From Catellatospora tritici (GTDB lineage Bacteria; Actinomycetota; Actinomycetes; Mycobacteriales; Micromonosporaceae): DNA of 64,000 nt. The number at the start of each line of letters is the position of its first letter. Within the stretch, counting starts at the first letter, position 1. Below, piece after piece: positions 26,662-34,864 of the stretch. The stretch spans positions 248,001 through 312,000 of the forward strand of contig NZ_JAHRCY010000005.1 in assembly GCF_019083965.1 (NCBI RefSeq), given 5' to 3'. Position numbers and translations under genes: made by a program. The notes under the pieces were generated by a model that did not search any database, was not told the DNA's origin, and was given only the letters and a program-made list of their open reading frames with translations.

Positions 26662-28958
26662 ACACCGCGATCGTCGTCGGGTGCTCATCGTACGAGGACC
26701 CGGACATCGCGCCGCTGCGCTTCGCCGCCCGCGACGCCCAGGCGGTGGCGCGGGTGCTGCGCGACAGCTGCGACGTGCCCGCCGAGCGGCTCGTGCTGAT
26801 GCACGACGAGGCCGCCGACCCGTGGCTGCGCCCGACCAAGTCGAACATCCTGCGCCAGCTGGTACGGGCCCGGGACCTGACCGCCGACGGCATCCTCTAC
26901 TTCTTCTTCAGCGGCCACGGCATCCAGTCCCGGTCGGGCACGCAGTTTCTGCTGCCGCTGGACTGCGTCTCCGACGAGATCGAGGACACCGCGCTGCCGT
27001 TCGACCGGGTCGTGCAGCACCTGGGGCGGGCCGACGCGCCGCACACGGTGCTGATGCTCGACGCCTGCCGCAACGTGGTGGAGGGTGGCAAGTCCGCGGG
27101 CGGGGCCGGGCAGGTCGACATCGCCGCGCTGTGCCCGTCCGGGGTGGTGTCGCTGTGCTCCTGCCAGCCCGGGCGGGTCTCGTACGAGGCCGAGGCGCTG
27201 CAGTCGGGGATCTTCTCCGCCGCGCTGTGCGAGGCCCTCAGCGACATCGGCCGCTGCCGGACGGTGCACGAACTCGACACGTACCTGGCCCGGCGGGTGC
27301 CGGAACTGGCCGTGGCACACGGCAAGCCGCGGCAGACGCCGTTCTCGCGGGTGGAGCCGCTGGGCGTGCAGCACCTGGAACTGGTATCTCCGTCGCGGGG
27401 CGGCGCCTGGGCGGCGGCCACGCCGTTGGGCGTGGAGGTCCGGACCCGGCGAGTGCCGCCGGTCCCTCGGGCCCGGCCGAGCAGCATGGTCGCGGTCGAC
27501 TTCGGCACGTCGTACTCGCTGGTCGCCGCGCTGGACACCGACGGCAAGCCGCTCGTGCTGCCCGGACCCGACAACCGGTTGGTGGTCCCGTCGGTGGTGC
27601 ACCTGCTGCCCGGCTCCGACTACGTGGTCGGCGCGGCGGCGGTGGAGGCGGAGCGGTTCCGGCCGGAGGCGACCATCCGGCACGCCAAGCGGCGCCTGGG
27701 CACCGACCGGGGGTACACGGTCGACGGCCGCTCGATCAGTCCGGAGCTGGCCGCCAGCCTGATCCTGCGATCGCTGCGCCGCAACGCCGAGGAGGCGCTC
27801 GGCATACCGGTCACGCGATGCGTCGCCTCCTATCCGGCCAACTTCAGCCGGGCCCAGCTCGCGGCGCTGCGGGAGGCGTTCCGGCTCGCCGAGTGGGACG
27901 CCGTGCGGTTCGTCGGCGAACCGAACCTGGCCGGGATGGTCACCGACGCGGCGGAGGAGGACCAGATCCTGGTCGTCGACCTCGGCGGCGGCACGTTCGA
28001 CGTGGCACTGGTGGATTATCTGCACGGTATCGCCGAGCTCAGGTCGTCGGTCGGCAGCCAGTTCATCGGCGGCCTCGACTTCGACGAGGCGCTGTTCGAC
28101 TACGCCGTCGACCAACTGCGCGGCCGCCACGGCTACCACGGCGAGCTGACGCCGGAGATCGAGGCCCTGATCCGGCGGGAGGCCGAACGGGCCAAGCGCG
28201 AACTCGGCCGGCAGGAGTCGGCGACCATGCTGCTGACCGACCTGCCCGACGGGCAGCAGGGCTACCGTGACGTCAGCATCGGCATCGACCGGCCCACGTT
28301 CCGGCTGCTGACACAGCACATGACGGCCGGCATCCGGACGAAGATCCGCGAGGCGCTGCGGTACGCGGCCCCGGATTCGCCGAAACCGTCGGTCTTCCTC
28401 GCGGGCCAGGGCGGGCGCATCTTCACCGTCCAGGAGGTCCTGGCCGAGTTCGATCTGGTCCAGGCGGGCGGCGGATCGCCGGAGACGGCTGTGGTCCGCG
28501 GCGGGGCGGTGCAGGCCGGGGTGCTGACCGGGGAGGTCGGTGACGTGCTGCTGCTGAACGTCCTGCACTACGGTGTCGCCCTCGGTTGCGCGTACGTCGC
28601 TCATCCCGACAACGACGAGGACTTCACGGTCGTCGACGCCGAACCGGTCCACAACCGTCAGCAGCTGACGGTCATCGAGGCGCAGACCACGATCCCCACC
28701 AAGCGCAGCGAGGCAGTTCGACTTTCCAACGGCGCCGGCCGCACCCACACACTGGAGGTGTACGAGTTGCTGTCCGGCGAACGCCAGCTGATGGAGCGCC
28801 GGGAGGTCACCTCCGCCACCGGGCACGTCGAGGTGGTGGTCGACATCGACGCGAACTCGATCGTCCGGATCGAGGTCGCCGATGTCTTACGGGCAGATGT
28901 CATCGCCCGGCGGAAGCAGATACGTCGAGAGGCCGAGAATCAGCGGAAGCGGACGTGA
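26658..28958 (+). CDS. Caspase (C14)-Hsp70 fusion protein
   Basis: 766 aa. Residues 1 to about 230 are a caspase-like peptidase: NTAIVVGCSSYEDPDIAPLR, catalytic His87 in FFFSGHG and Cys137 in VLMLDACRN. A short Pro/Arg linker (about 245-275) leads to an Hsp70 nucleotide-binding domain: phosphate-1 loop VAVDFGTSYSLVAALD (near 280), SYPANFS, phosphate-2 loop VVDLGGGTFDVALVDY (near 440) and adenosine motif FLAGQGGRIFTVQEVL. It ends with a substrate-binding-like beta domain and a Lys/Arg-rich tail. All key residues are present in both halves. A plausible reading is a chaperone-type sensor that detects misfolded or foreign protein and unleashes proteolysis (inference). It overlaps the small upstream gene by 4 bp. 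Confidence 0.9.
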   Translation: MNTAIVVGCSSYEDPDIAPLRFAARDAQAVARVLRDSCDVPAERLVLMHDEAADPWLRPTKSNILRQLVRARDLTADGILYFFFSGHGIQSRSGTQFLLPLDCVSDEIEDTALPFDRVVQHLGRADAPHTVLMLDACRNVVEGGKSAGGAGQVDIAALCPSGVVSLCSCQPGRVSYEAEALQSGIFSAALCEALSDIGRCRTVHELDTYLARRVPELAVAHGKPRQTPFSRVEPLGVQHLELVSPSRGGAWAAATPLGVEVRTRRVPPVPRARPSSMVAVDFGTSYSLVAALDTDGKPLVLPGPDNRLVVPSVVHLLPGSDYVVGAAAVEAERFRPEATIRHAKRRLGTDRGYTVDGRSISPELAASLILRSLRRNAEEALGIPVTRCVASYPANFSRAQLAALREAFRLAEWDAVRFVGEPNLAGMVTDAAEEDQILVVDLGGGTFDVALVDYLHGIAELRSSVGSQFIGGLDFDEALFDYAVDQLRGRHGYHGELTPEIEALIRREAERAKRELGRQESATMLLTDLPDGQQGYRDVSIGIDRPTFRLLTQHMTAGIRTKIREALRYAAPDSPKPSVFLAGQGGRIFTVQEVLAEFDLVQAGGGSPETAVVRGGAVQAGVLTGEVGDVLLLNVLHYGVALGCAYVAHPDNDEDFTVVDAEPVHNRQQLTVIEAQTTIPTKRSEAVRLSNGAGRTHTLEVYELLSGERQLMERREVTSATGHVEVVVDIDANSIVRIEVADVLRADVIARRKQIRREAENQRKRT

Positions 28959-28999
28959 TGGTCGGCCGAGCCGGGGCAGCGGCCGTTGACCAAGATCTC

Positions 29000-29005
29000 T
29001 AATCT
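29000..29005 (+). promoter_or_regulatory. Probable -10 box (TAATCT) of a leaderless transcript
   Basis: TAATCT lies six bases before the ATG at 29012. This favours that ATG over the in-frame GTG at 29006 and gives the membrane-protein gene its own promoter. Confidence 0.55.
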
Positions 29006-29011
29006 GTGCGC

Positions 29012-29554
29012 ATGACTGACCCCACCGTCACCTCCGCGCCCGCTCCGGCACCACCACCGGCTCCCGGCGAAGACCGCAAGCCCCTCATGATCGTCGCGGC
29101 CATTCTCGGGGCCGCCGTGATCGTCGGCGGACCCGCGCTCGTCGCCGACCTCGGGACCGGCCGCCGTTGGCTGGTGGTGCTCGGGCTGCTGCTGGCCTTC
29201 ACCGGTCTGACCTTGGCCGGCATCCGAACGGCCGACCTGCGCCTGTTTGCCGGAGGCGGCCTGGCAATCCTCATCGGAACCGTGGCGTTGGCGCTGACCC
29301 CGCCGTCAGTGGTCGCGCTCGGCAACAACACATCGAAGGTCACGTACCGGACCGGAGCCGACCGTACCGACACGCTGTGCGGACGGATCTCGTCGAAGGA
29401 CGCCGACTTCCTGTCGATTACGATCATGGTGGAGCCGACCGGTCCAGGCGCGCATGAGGTGGACCGGAACGGCGACCTGGTCAAGCACGAGGTCGGGGTT
29501 CAGTTGCCCATCGCCTCGCTCATCGTGATCGAGGACGTCGACTCCTGCGAGTAG
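29012..29554 (+). CDS. Uncharacterised membrane protein downstream of the caspase-Hsp70 gene
   Basis: 180 aa. A Pro/Ala-rich cytoplasmic head (TDPTVTSAPAPAPPPAPGED) precedes three hydrophobic segments (about 28-48, 54-72, 78-98) and an extracytoplasmic tail with two cysteines (LCGR and the C-terminal DSCE) and beta-strand pattern. No family recognised. It follows the caspase-Hsp70 gene by 53 bp but has its own promoter signature. A place in the conflict system as a membrane partner is possible but unproven. Confidence 0.7.
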   Translation: MTDPTVTSAPAPAPPPAPGEDRKPLMIVAAILGAAVIVGGPALVADLGTGRRWLVVLGLLLAFTGLTLAGIRTADLRLFAGGGLAILIGTVALALTPPSVVALGNNTSKVTYRTGADRTDTLCGRISSKDADFLSITIMVEPTGPGAHEVDRNGDLVKHEVGVQLPIASLIVIEDVDSCE

Positions 29555-29563
29555 GCGAGGGCC

Positions 29564-29587
29564 GGGCCCGGTGTGACAGCCGGGCCC
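29564..29587 (+). terminator. Short terminator hairpin
   Basis: GGGCCCGG (29564-29571) pairs with CCGGGCCC (29580-29587) over an 8-nt loop, directly after the membrane-protein gene stop at 29554. Confidence 0.6.
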
Positions 29588-29598
29588 AGGCCCAGCGG

Positions 29599-29986
29599 TC
29601 AGCTCTTGACCGAACCGGCCATGAGGCCGCCCCCGCCAGGGCGTTCAGTGCGATCGCGATCGGCCCGTTGCGCGTGTTCGACATGAAGATCGCGAACAGG
29701 TAGTCGTTCCACGACGAGGTGAACTGCCAGATCACGGTGACCACGAAGCCGGGGATCGAAATCGGCAGGAAGCGAACGGAACGTGCGCAGCAGCCCGGCA
29801 CCGTCCATCATGCCCGCCTCGATCAGCTCCTCCGGCACCACGGTCGCGTAGTAGTTCCGGAAGATCAGCGTGCAGATCGGGATGCCGTACACGGTGTGCA
29901 CGAAGATCAGCGTCGGGATGCCGGGGGCGACACCCAGCCACAGCACCACCTCGCGCAGCGGGATCATGACCGCCTGGTACGGGATG
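29599..29986 (-). pseudogene. Truncated copy of the sugar ABC permease (malG-type) gene
   Basis: Near-identical at the DNA level to the 3' half of the intact permease at 31460-31946. About 97 bp are missing after the first 34 bases (the stop-proximal end), and 2 bp are missing within GGCAGGATCAGCG (here GGCAGGAAGCG), shifting the frame. It breaks off at 29986, in the middle of the gene, exactly where the Hsp70 fragment begins. The reading frame is therefore dead. It is one half of a tandem-duplication junction. Confidence 0.9.
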
Positions 29987-30335
29987 TTGCACTTCCTGCC
30001 CGGGTCGGACTACCTGGTCGGCGCGGCGGCAGTGGAGGCGGAGCGGTTCCGGACCGAGACGACCCTCTGGCACGTTGAGCGTCGGGGAGCCGAACCTCGC
30101 CGCGCTGGTCACCACCCCCGCTGACGAGCAGGAGGTCCTCGTGGTCGACCTCGGCGGCGGCACGTTCGACGTGGCGCTGATGGACTGCATGCGCATCGAC
30201 GACGAAAGGTCGCTCGCCGAGCTCAAGTCGTCGGTCGGCAGCCAGTTCATCGGCGGCCTCGACTTCGACGAGGCGCTGTTCGACTACGCCGTCGACCAGC
30301 TACGGGCCCGCCACGGCTACCCCCGTGGTGCCCGC
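29987..30335 (+). pseudogene. Truncated, internally deleted copy of the Hsp70 part of the caspase-Hsp70 gene
   Basis: The first part (LHFLPGSDYLVGAAAVEAER) matches residues 315-340 of the intact protein. The sequence then jumps, with a frame change near 30075, to SVGEPNLAALVTTPADEQEV, LVVDLGGGTFDVAL and SSVGSQFIGGLDFDEALFDY (residues 418-497). It carries a few codons absent from the intact gene (CMRIDDERS in place of YLHGI), then ends abruptly. The last 90 bp are almost identical to the intact gene while other parts are more diverged. A remnant, not a functional chaperone. Confidence 0.9.
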
Positions 30336-30584
30336 ACGCGTGCTCATTTTCCACACTCGCCCTTACCCGACTGCGGTGGAGCTCGGTGGTCAGGTCTCGA
30401 TTCGGTCACGGGGCGGACAGCGGCCGAGGTCGAATGCTCTCATTGCGTACAGCCGGGGAGTTCGAGAACGGTTGCGGGGCAATACCTCGCGCGACCTTTC
30501 CGACGTCCCCGCGACCCGGGCCGGCCCCGTCGGAGACCGCCGACCGGTTCGACCGGCACCACCCACACCACACGGGGAGACACT
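30336..30584 (+). other. Gap between Hsp70 remnant and DNRLRE-like gene
   Basis: No gene recognised. The frame of the Hsp70 remnant stays open through it by chance and joins the next gene. GGGGAG at 30574-30579 serves as ribosome site for the TTG start at 30585. The promoter must lie here, but no clear boxes stand out. Confidence 0.5.
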
Positions 30585-31265
30585 TTGTCACGCTCGCTCA
30601 CCACTGGACGCTTGGCCCGATTCGCACCGCTGACCCTGGCCCTGACCGCGCTCGCCGTGGTCGTAGCCTTCACGCCGGCCACAGGGGCCTCGCGCCCGGC
30701 CACGGCTCCCCGCCCGGTCGCCCAGGTCACGGTCCAGATCCCCATCACGACCTGGACCACCGTCGCGAGCCTGTACCCCAGCCAGTCGAACTGGACCACC
30801 AACCGGGATGCGATCCGCGTCGGCCGTGACAGCACCACCGGCAGCGGCAACGTCTGGCGTGCCCTCATGCAGGCTGACATCGGCCAATTGCAGGGCAAGA
30901 CGATCGTGAACGCCTCGATCCTCGGGCAGCTCTTCCACACCTGGAGCTGCAACCCCAGCCCCGTGCAGCTGTGGTCGCTGAACACCCACCTCACCGCAGG
31001 GACGCCGGTCACCTGGACCAACTCGCAGTCCTACTGGAGCCAGATCCGGGACACGCGCAGCGCGGTCTCGTACCCCACCGGTTGCGCCGGCCCGGTGGCC
31101 CTGCAGTTCCAGTCGACCGGCCTGATCAACGACCTGGTCTCCAATCTGAACGCCAACAAGCTGTACTACTCCTTCGGCCTGCGGGCGCAGACCGAGACCG
31201 ACAGCAACAGCTGGAAGAAGTTCACGTCGGACAGCTTCATCCTGCAGGTGACGTACGAGCAGTGA
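30585..31265 (+). CDS. Secreted DNRLRE-domain-like protein
   Basis: 226 aa. Start TTG 30585 is chosen because GGGGAG lies a few bases upstream and a signal peptide follows at once (LARFAPLTLALTALAVVVAF, cleavage near ATGAS). The mature part, TVQIPITTWTTVASLYPSQS, DAIRVGRDSTTGSGNVWRAL and IGQLQGKTIVNASILGQLFH with two cysteines, is the jelly-roll pattern of DNRLRE domains, found in many secreted actinobacterial cell-wall or polysaccharide-associated proteins. Here it is the only domain, so it is probably a surface or extracellular binding protein. The longer reading frame beginning in the Hsp70 remnant is not used. Confidence 0.75.
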   Translation: MSRSLTTGRLARFAPLTLALTALAVVVAFTPATGASRPATAPRPVAQVTVQIPITTWTTVASLYPSQSNWTTNRDAIRVGRDSTTGSGNVWRALMQADIGQLQGKTIVNASILGQLFHTWSCNPSPVQLWSLNTHLTAGTPVTWTNSQSYWSQIRDTRSAVSYPTGCAGPVALQFQSTGLINDLVSNLNANKLYYSFGLRAQTETDSNSWKKFTSDSFILQVTYEQ

Positions 31266-31280
31266 CCGCTGCCGTGAACC

Positions 31281-31321
31281 GGGCGAGGCTGCCTGCCCCA
31301 GTGGGGCCGGCAGCCTCGCCC
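31281..31321 (+). terminator. Terminator of the DNRLRE-like gene
   Basis: Perfect 13-bp stem GGGCGAGGCTGCC (31281-31293) with complement at 31309-31321; loop 15 nt; 15 bp after the stop. Confidence 0.85.
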
Positions 31322-31405
31322 AGGATGCTGCCACTGCTGGAGACCTTCATCGCCGGCGGGGATACCCGCAGCGGTGAGTGATGCGGTCGGCGCGTCAGGG
31401 AGGGA

Positions 31406-31458
31406 AGTGAAGAAGGGCCCTCTACATCGCATTGCGAGGGAAACGGCCCTTCTTCACT
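31406..31458 (-). terminator. Terminator of the sugar ABC importer operon
   Basis: Perfect 14-bp stem AGTGAAGAAGGGCC (31406-31419) with complement 31445-31458, directly at the permease stop (31460). On the minus strand the distal arm GGCCCTTCTTCACT supplies a modest T-rich end. Confidence 0.8.
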
Positions 31459-31459
31459 G

Positions 31460-32347
31460 TCAGCTCTTGACCGAACCCGCCATGAGGCCGCCGATGAACC
31501 ACCGGCCGAGCAGGATGTACACCAGCAGCGTCGGCAGCGACGTGATCAGCGCCCCGGCCATGGACGCCGCGTAGTCCGGTGACTGCGCCCCCGCCAGGGC
31601 GTTCAGTGCGATGGTGATCGGCCCGTTGCGCGTGTTCGACATGAAGATCGCGAACAGGTAGTCGTTCCACGACGAGGTGAACTGCCAGATCACGGTGACC
31701 ACGAAGCCGGGGATCGAGATCGGCAGGATCAGCGAACGGAACGTGCGCAGCAGCCCGGCGCCGTCCATCATGCCCGCCTCGATCAGCTCCTCCGGCACCA
31801 CGGTCGCGTAGTAGTTGCGGAAGATCAGCGTGCAGATCGGGATGCCGTACACGGTGTGCACGAAGATCAGCGTCGGGATGCCGGGGGCGACACCCAGCCA
31901 CAGCACCACCTCGCGCAGCGGGATCATGACCGCCTGGTACGGGATGAACATGCCGAACAGGATCAGCGTGAACACCACGTCCGCACCGGGGAACCGCCAG
32001 CGCGACAGCACGAACCCGTTGGCCGCCCCGATGATTGACGACAGCAGCGCCACCGGGATCGCCAGCTGGAACGTGCGCCCGAACGACGGCCCGAGCGAAA
32101 GCCAGGCCTTCTCCCACGAGGCGAACGTCCACGTCTCGGGCAGGGTCCACTGCCCGTTGACGCCGATCTCCCGGCCGGACTTGAAGCTCGTCACAATCAG
32201 CACGTACAGCGGCATCAGCACGATCAGCACGAAGAACAGCAGCACGGCGTACCGGACGACGTTGGGCAGCCGCCGCCGTCGCGGCCCCGGACCGGTCGCC
32301 GCGGACTGGGCGGACGCCGGCGGGGCTGTCATGGTCTGGGTGGTCAT
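31460..32347 (-). CDS. Carbohydrate ABC transporter permease, MalG type
   Basis: 295 aa, six membrane segments. The MalG-type EAA motif is EELIEAGMMDGAGLLRTFRS followed by ILPISIPG, and the C-terminus is TLLVYILLGRWFIGGLMAGSV. It forms the importer channel with the MalF-type partner, with which it overlaps by 4 bp (ATGA). A frame-broken partial copy lies at 29599-29986. There is no ATPase gene in the operon, so a shared MsiK-type ATPase elsewhere is expected (family knowledge). Confidence 0.95.
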   Translation of the reverse strand: MTTQTMTAPPASAQSAATGPGPRRRRLPNVVRYAVLLFFVLIVLMPLYVLIVTSFKSGREIGVNGQWTLPETWTFASWEKAWLSLGPSFGRTFQLAIPVALLSSIIGAANGFVLSRWRFPGADVVFTLILFGMFIPYQAVMIPLREVVLWLGVAPGIPTLIFVHTVYGIPICTLIFRNYYATVVPEELIEAGMMDGAGLLRTFRSLILPISIPGFVVTVIWQFTSSWNDYLFAIFMSNTRNGPITIALNALAGAQSPDYAASMAGALITSLPTLLVYILLGRWFIGGLMAGSVKS

Positions 32348-33240
32348 GACCGCTTCTCCGACCGGTTGACGTGGATCAGGTACGGCACGACCACCACGGC
32401 GACGACCAGCAGCAGGAACACCGAGATCGCGGCGGCCTTGGCGTAGTCGCGGGTGAGCAGGGTCTGCCAGACGTAGACGGCCGGCACCTCGGTGAGCCAC
32501 TGCGCCCCGGACACCGACATGATCAGGTCGAACATCTTCATGGACATGTGTCCGGTGATGATCAGCGCCGACAGGATGGTCGGGGTGAGCTGCGGGAACA
32601 GCACCCGGCGGTAGAGCTGGAAGGTGGTCGCCCCGTCGACGACCGCGGCTTCGCGCAGCTCGTCGGGGATGCCCCGGAACCCGGCCAGGAACAGCGCCAT
32701 CACGTACCCGGACAGCTGCCAGATGGCGGGCATCGCCATGGCGGCCATGCCCCAGTCCGGGTCGGTCCACCACGGACCTTCCAGGAAATGCAGCCCGAGG
32801 CCTTCGAAGACGGCGTTGATGCCGCCCGCGTTCTCGCCCTGGCCGGGGTTCATCAGCCAGCGCCAGACCACGCCCGAGGCGACGAACGACACCGCCATGG
32901 GGAACAGGTAGATGGTGCGGAAGAAGCCCTCGGCGCGGGCGCCGCGCTCCAGTAGCAGCGACCAGAGCAGGCCGAGCACGATGGTGCCGACGATGAAGAC
33001 GACGGTGAACACCAGCAGATTCAGCAGCGAGTGGGTGAACCGGTCGTTGATGTCGTGGTTGAACAGCTTGTCGTAGTTGTCGAGGCCGACGAAGCCCTTC
33101 GACGGTCGCGCGTTGTGGCGATCCTGCATCGAGAGGTTGACGGTCCAGCCGATCAGGCCGTACACGAAGACGGCCAGCAGGATCAGCGAGGGGGAGATGA
33201 GTAGCAGACCGGGGATCCAGGTCCGCCTACGGTGACGCAA
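32344..33240 (-). CDS. Carbohydrate ABC transporter permease, MalF type
   Basis: 298 aa with six membrane segments and the EAA loop ELREAAVVDGATTFQLYRRV followed by LFPQLTPTI. First permease gene of the sugar importer operon, 76 bp after the binding-protein gene; the gap holds a strong hairpin. The LLISPSLILLAVFVYGLIGW N-terminus is typical of this family. Substrate class: sugar, probably an oligosaccharide; identity unknown. Confidence 0.95.
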   Translation of the reverse strand: MRHRRRTWIPGLLLISPSLILLAVFVYGLIGWTVNLSMQDRHNARPSKGFVGLDNYDKLFNHDINDRFTHSLLNLLVFTVVFIVGTIVLGLLWSLLLERGARAEGFFRTIYLFPMAVSFVASGVVWRWLMNPGQGENAGGINAVFEGLGLHFLEGPWWTDPDWGMAAMAMPAIWQLSGYVMALFLAGFRGIPDELREAAVVDGATTFQLYRRVLFPQLTPTILSALIITGHMSMKMFDLIMSVSGAQWLTEVPAVYVWQTLLTRDYAKAAAISVFLLLVVAVVVVPYLIHVNRSEKRS

Positions 33241-33258
33241 CGCGACCTCCTAGGGGTG

Positions 33259-33303
33259 AGGAAGGGCACCTTCCCAACAGCTATCCGGGAAGGTGCCCTT
33301 CCT
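33259..33303 (-). terminator. Intra-operon hairpin between binding-protein and permease genes
   Basis: Perfect 17-bp stem AGGAAGGGCACCTTCCC (33259-33275) with complement 33287-33303 and an 11-nt loop. Such attenuating hairpins after a binding-protein gene keep the binding protein in excess over the permeases (established for many sugar importers; inferred here). Confidence 0.8.
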
Positions 33304-33315
33304 ATCACGTACCGG

Positions 33316-34590
33316 TTACTTGGCCTTCGGACCGAACTCCGCGGCCGCCGACGCGAGCGCCGCCTGCAGCGCCGCGACGTCACCGTCGGTGGAGAACTTG
33401 CCCTGGGCCGAGCCGACCGCGCCCTGCCAGGTCTGCGCGCAGGCCGAGCCGTGCGGGCAGCTCGGGACCTGGGTGGCGGTCTTCCAGTCGTTCATGGCCG
33501 CCTGCTGGTAGGCCGGGAAGCCGTCGGCGGGGACGTCGGTGCGGGCCGGGATCGAGCCCTTCTTCTTGTTGAACTCGGCCTGACCGGCAGCGCTGCCGAC
33601 GGTCTTCAGCCAGCACTTGGTGCCGTCGGGGTTCTTGGCGCCCTTGGGCAGCACGAACGAGTCGGCCAGCCACTGGAAGACGTTGCCGTTGCCCGGGAAC
33701 ACCGAGTAGCTGTAGTCCTTGAAGCCCTTGGCGTCGAGGTCGGCGGCCTCCCAGTCGCCCATCAGCTGGTAGGCGGCCTTGCCGTCCATCAGCATCTTCT
33801 CGGCGTCGGTCCAGTCGAAGGTGTCACGGTCCTTGTTGGTGTACGTGAGCAGCTTCTTGTAGTCGTTGATCGCGGCGGTCAGGTCGGTGCCGGTCCAGTC
33901 ACCGGTGCCGTTCCAGAGCGCGTTGAACTTCTCCGGGCCGAGCTTGCTGATGAGCAGGGCCTCGAACAGCATCTGCTGCGTCCAGTCCTTGCCCAGCGCC
34001 AGCGGCGTGGCCACTCCGGCGGCCTTCAGCTTGTCCAGATCGGCGAAGAACCCGTCGAGGGTGGTCGCGTCCTTGGTGATGCCCGCCTTGGCCAGCACGG
34101 TCTTGTTGCCCCACAGCACGTTGGCACGGTGGATGTTGGCCGGCACGGAGTAGATCTTGCCAGCCACGGTGAGGTTGTCGATCAGGCCCTTGGGGAAGGC
34201 GTTGGTCAGGCCCCACTCGCCGTACTGCGCCGACAGGTCCTCGACCTGGTCGTCGTTGATGTAGTCCGACAGCTCGGCACCGGCGTGCGCCTGGAACGTG
34301 TCCGGCGGGGTGCCCTGCTGCAGCCGGGAGGCCAGCACCTGCTTGGCGTTGCTGCCCGCGCCGCCGGCGACGGCGCCGTTGACGAACTTGAAGTCCTTGC
34401 AATCGGTGCCGAACACGGCGACCAGGCCGTCGAGACCGGCCTTCTCACCGCCGTCCGCCCACCAGGTGAACACCTCGACGTCCTTGGCGCCCGTACCGGT
34501 ACCGGGCTCATCGGTGCTGGTGCAGGCCACAGTGGCCATCAGCGTTCCGAATGCGACGGCCGCGACGGCCATACGCCTCGAGAGACGCAT
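33316..34590 (-). CDS. Sugar ABC transporter substrate-binding lipoprotein
   Basis: 424 aa from the ATG at 34588-34590 (GGAGGAAGC ribosome site). Lipoprotein signal with lipobox LMATVAC (Cys23), then a family-1 extracellular sugar-binding fold: VEVFTWWADGGEKAGLDGLV, VLASRLQQGTPPDTFQAHAG, FSWLADSFVLPKGAKNP-like distal hinge (here FQWLADSFVLPKGAKNPDG). It captures sugars for the two downstream permeases. Binding specificity cannot be read from the sequence. The start region is shared with a divergent DUF3103-like gene. Confidence 0.93.
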   Translation of the reverse strand: MRLSRRMAVAAVAFGTLMATVACTSTDEPGTGTGAKDVEVFTWWADGGEKAGLDGLVAVFGTDCKDFKFVNGAVAGGAGSNAKQVLASRLQQGTPPDTFQAHAGAELSDYINDDQVEDLSAQYGEWGLTNAFPKGLIDNLTVAGKIYSVPANIHRANVLWGNKTVLAKAGITKDATTLDGFFADLDKLKAAGVATPLALGKDWTQQMLFEALLISKLGPEKFNALWNGTGDWTGTDLTAAINDYKKLLTYTNKDRDTFDWTDAEKMLMDGKAAYQLMGDWEAADLDAKGFKDYSYSVFPGNGNVFQWLADSFVLPKGAKNPDGTKCWLKTVGSAAGQAEFNKKKGSIPARTDVPADGFPAYQQAAMNDWKTATQVPSCPHGSACAQTWQGAVGSAQGKFSTDGDVAALQAALASAAAEFGPKAK

Positions 34591-34864
34591 GCTTCCTCCA
34601 TCCTGAGAACTTGACATCGTTGTCTCATGCGCTGAGCAAGCCTCTACCGCAGGTCCACGGGGTGTCAATGCTGGTTACTGATTTGTTTCCGGACACCGCA
34701 CAACCGAGATCGAGTTCACCCGGCGTCGCGGTGCCCGTTGTTCACGCGGCAGCAAACGGCAGCACCTTGCCTTGGTGGGACGAACCGGTTAAGACTACTC
34801 ATCCATATAGATATATGAGCGCGCGCCACGAGCGCACGCGCCCCACCCCCGAAGGAGCCCACCC
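34591..34864. promoter_or_regulatory. Divergent promoter region of the sugar importer and DUF3103-like genes
   Basis: 274 bp noncoding. Contains the palindrome AACCGGTT (34783-34790), a candidate half of a LacI-type operator related to the 14-mer at 15103-15116, and an AT-rich stretch ATCCATATAGATATATGAG (about 34800-34818) that suits a promoter for the rightward gene. No CebR-like box was found here. Confidence 0.4.

Noticed and set aside
30075..31265. A 396-codon frame fusing the Hsp70 remnant to the DNRLRE-like protein
   Set aside because: The remnant frame is open by chance; the secreted protein has its own ribosome site, TTG start and signal peptide at 30585.
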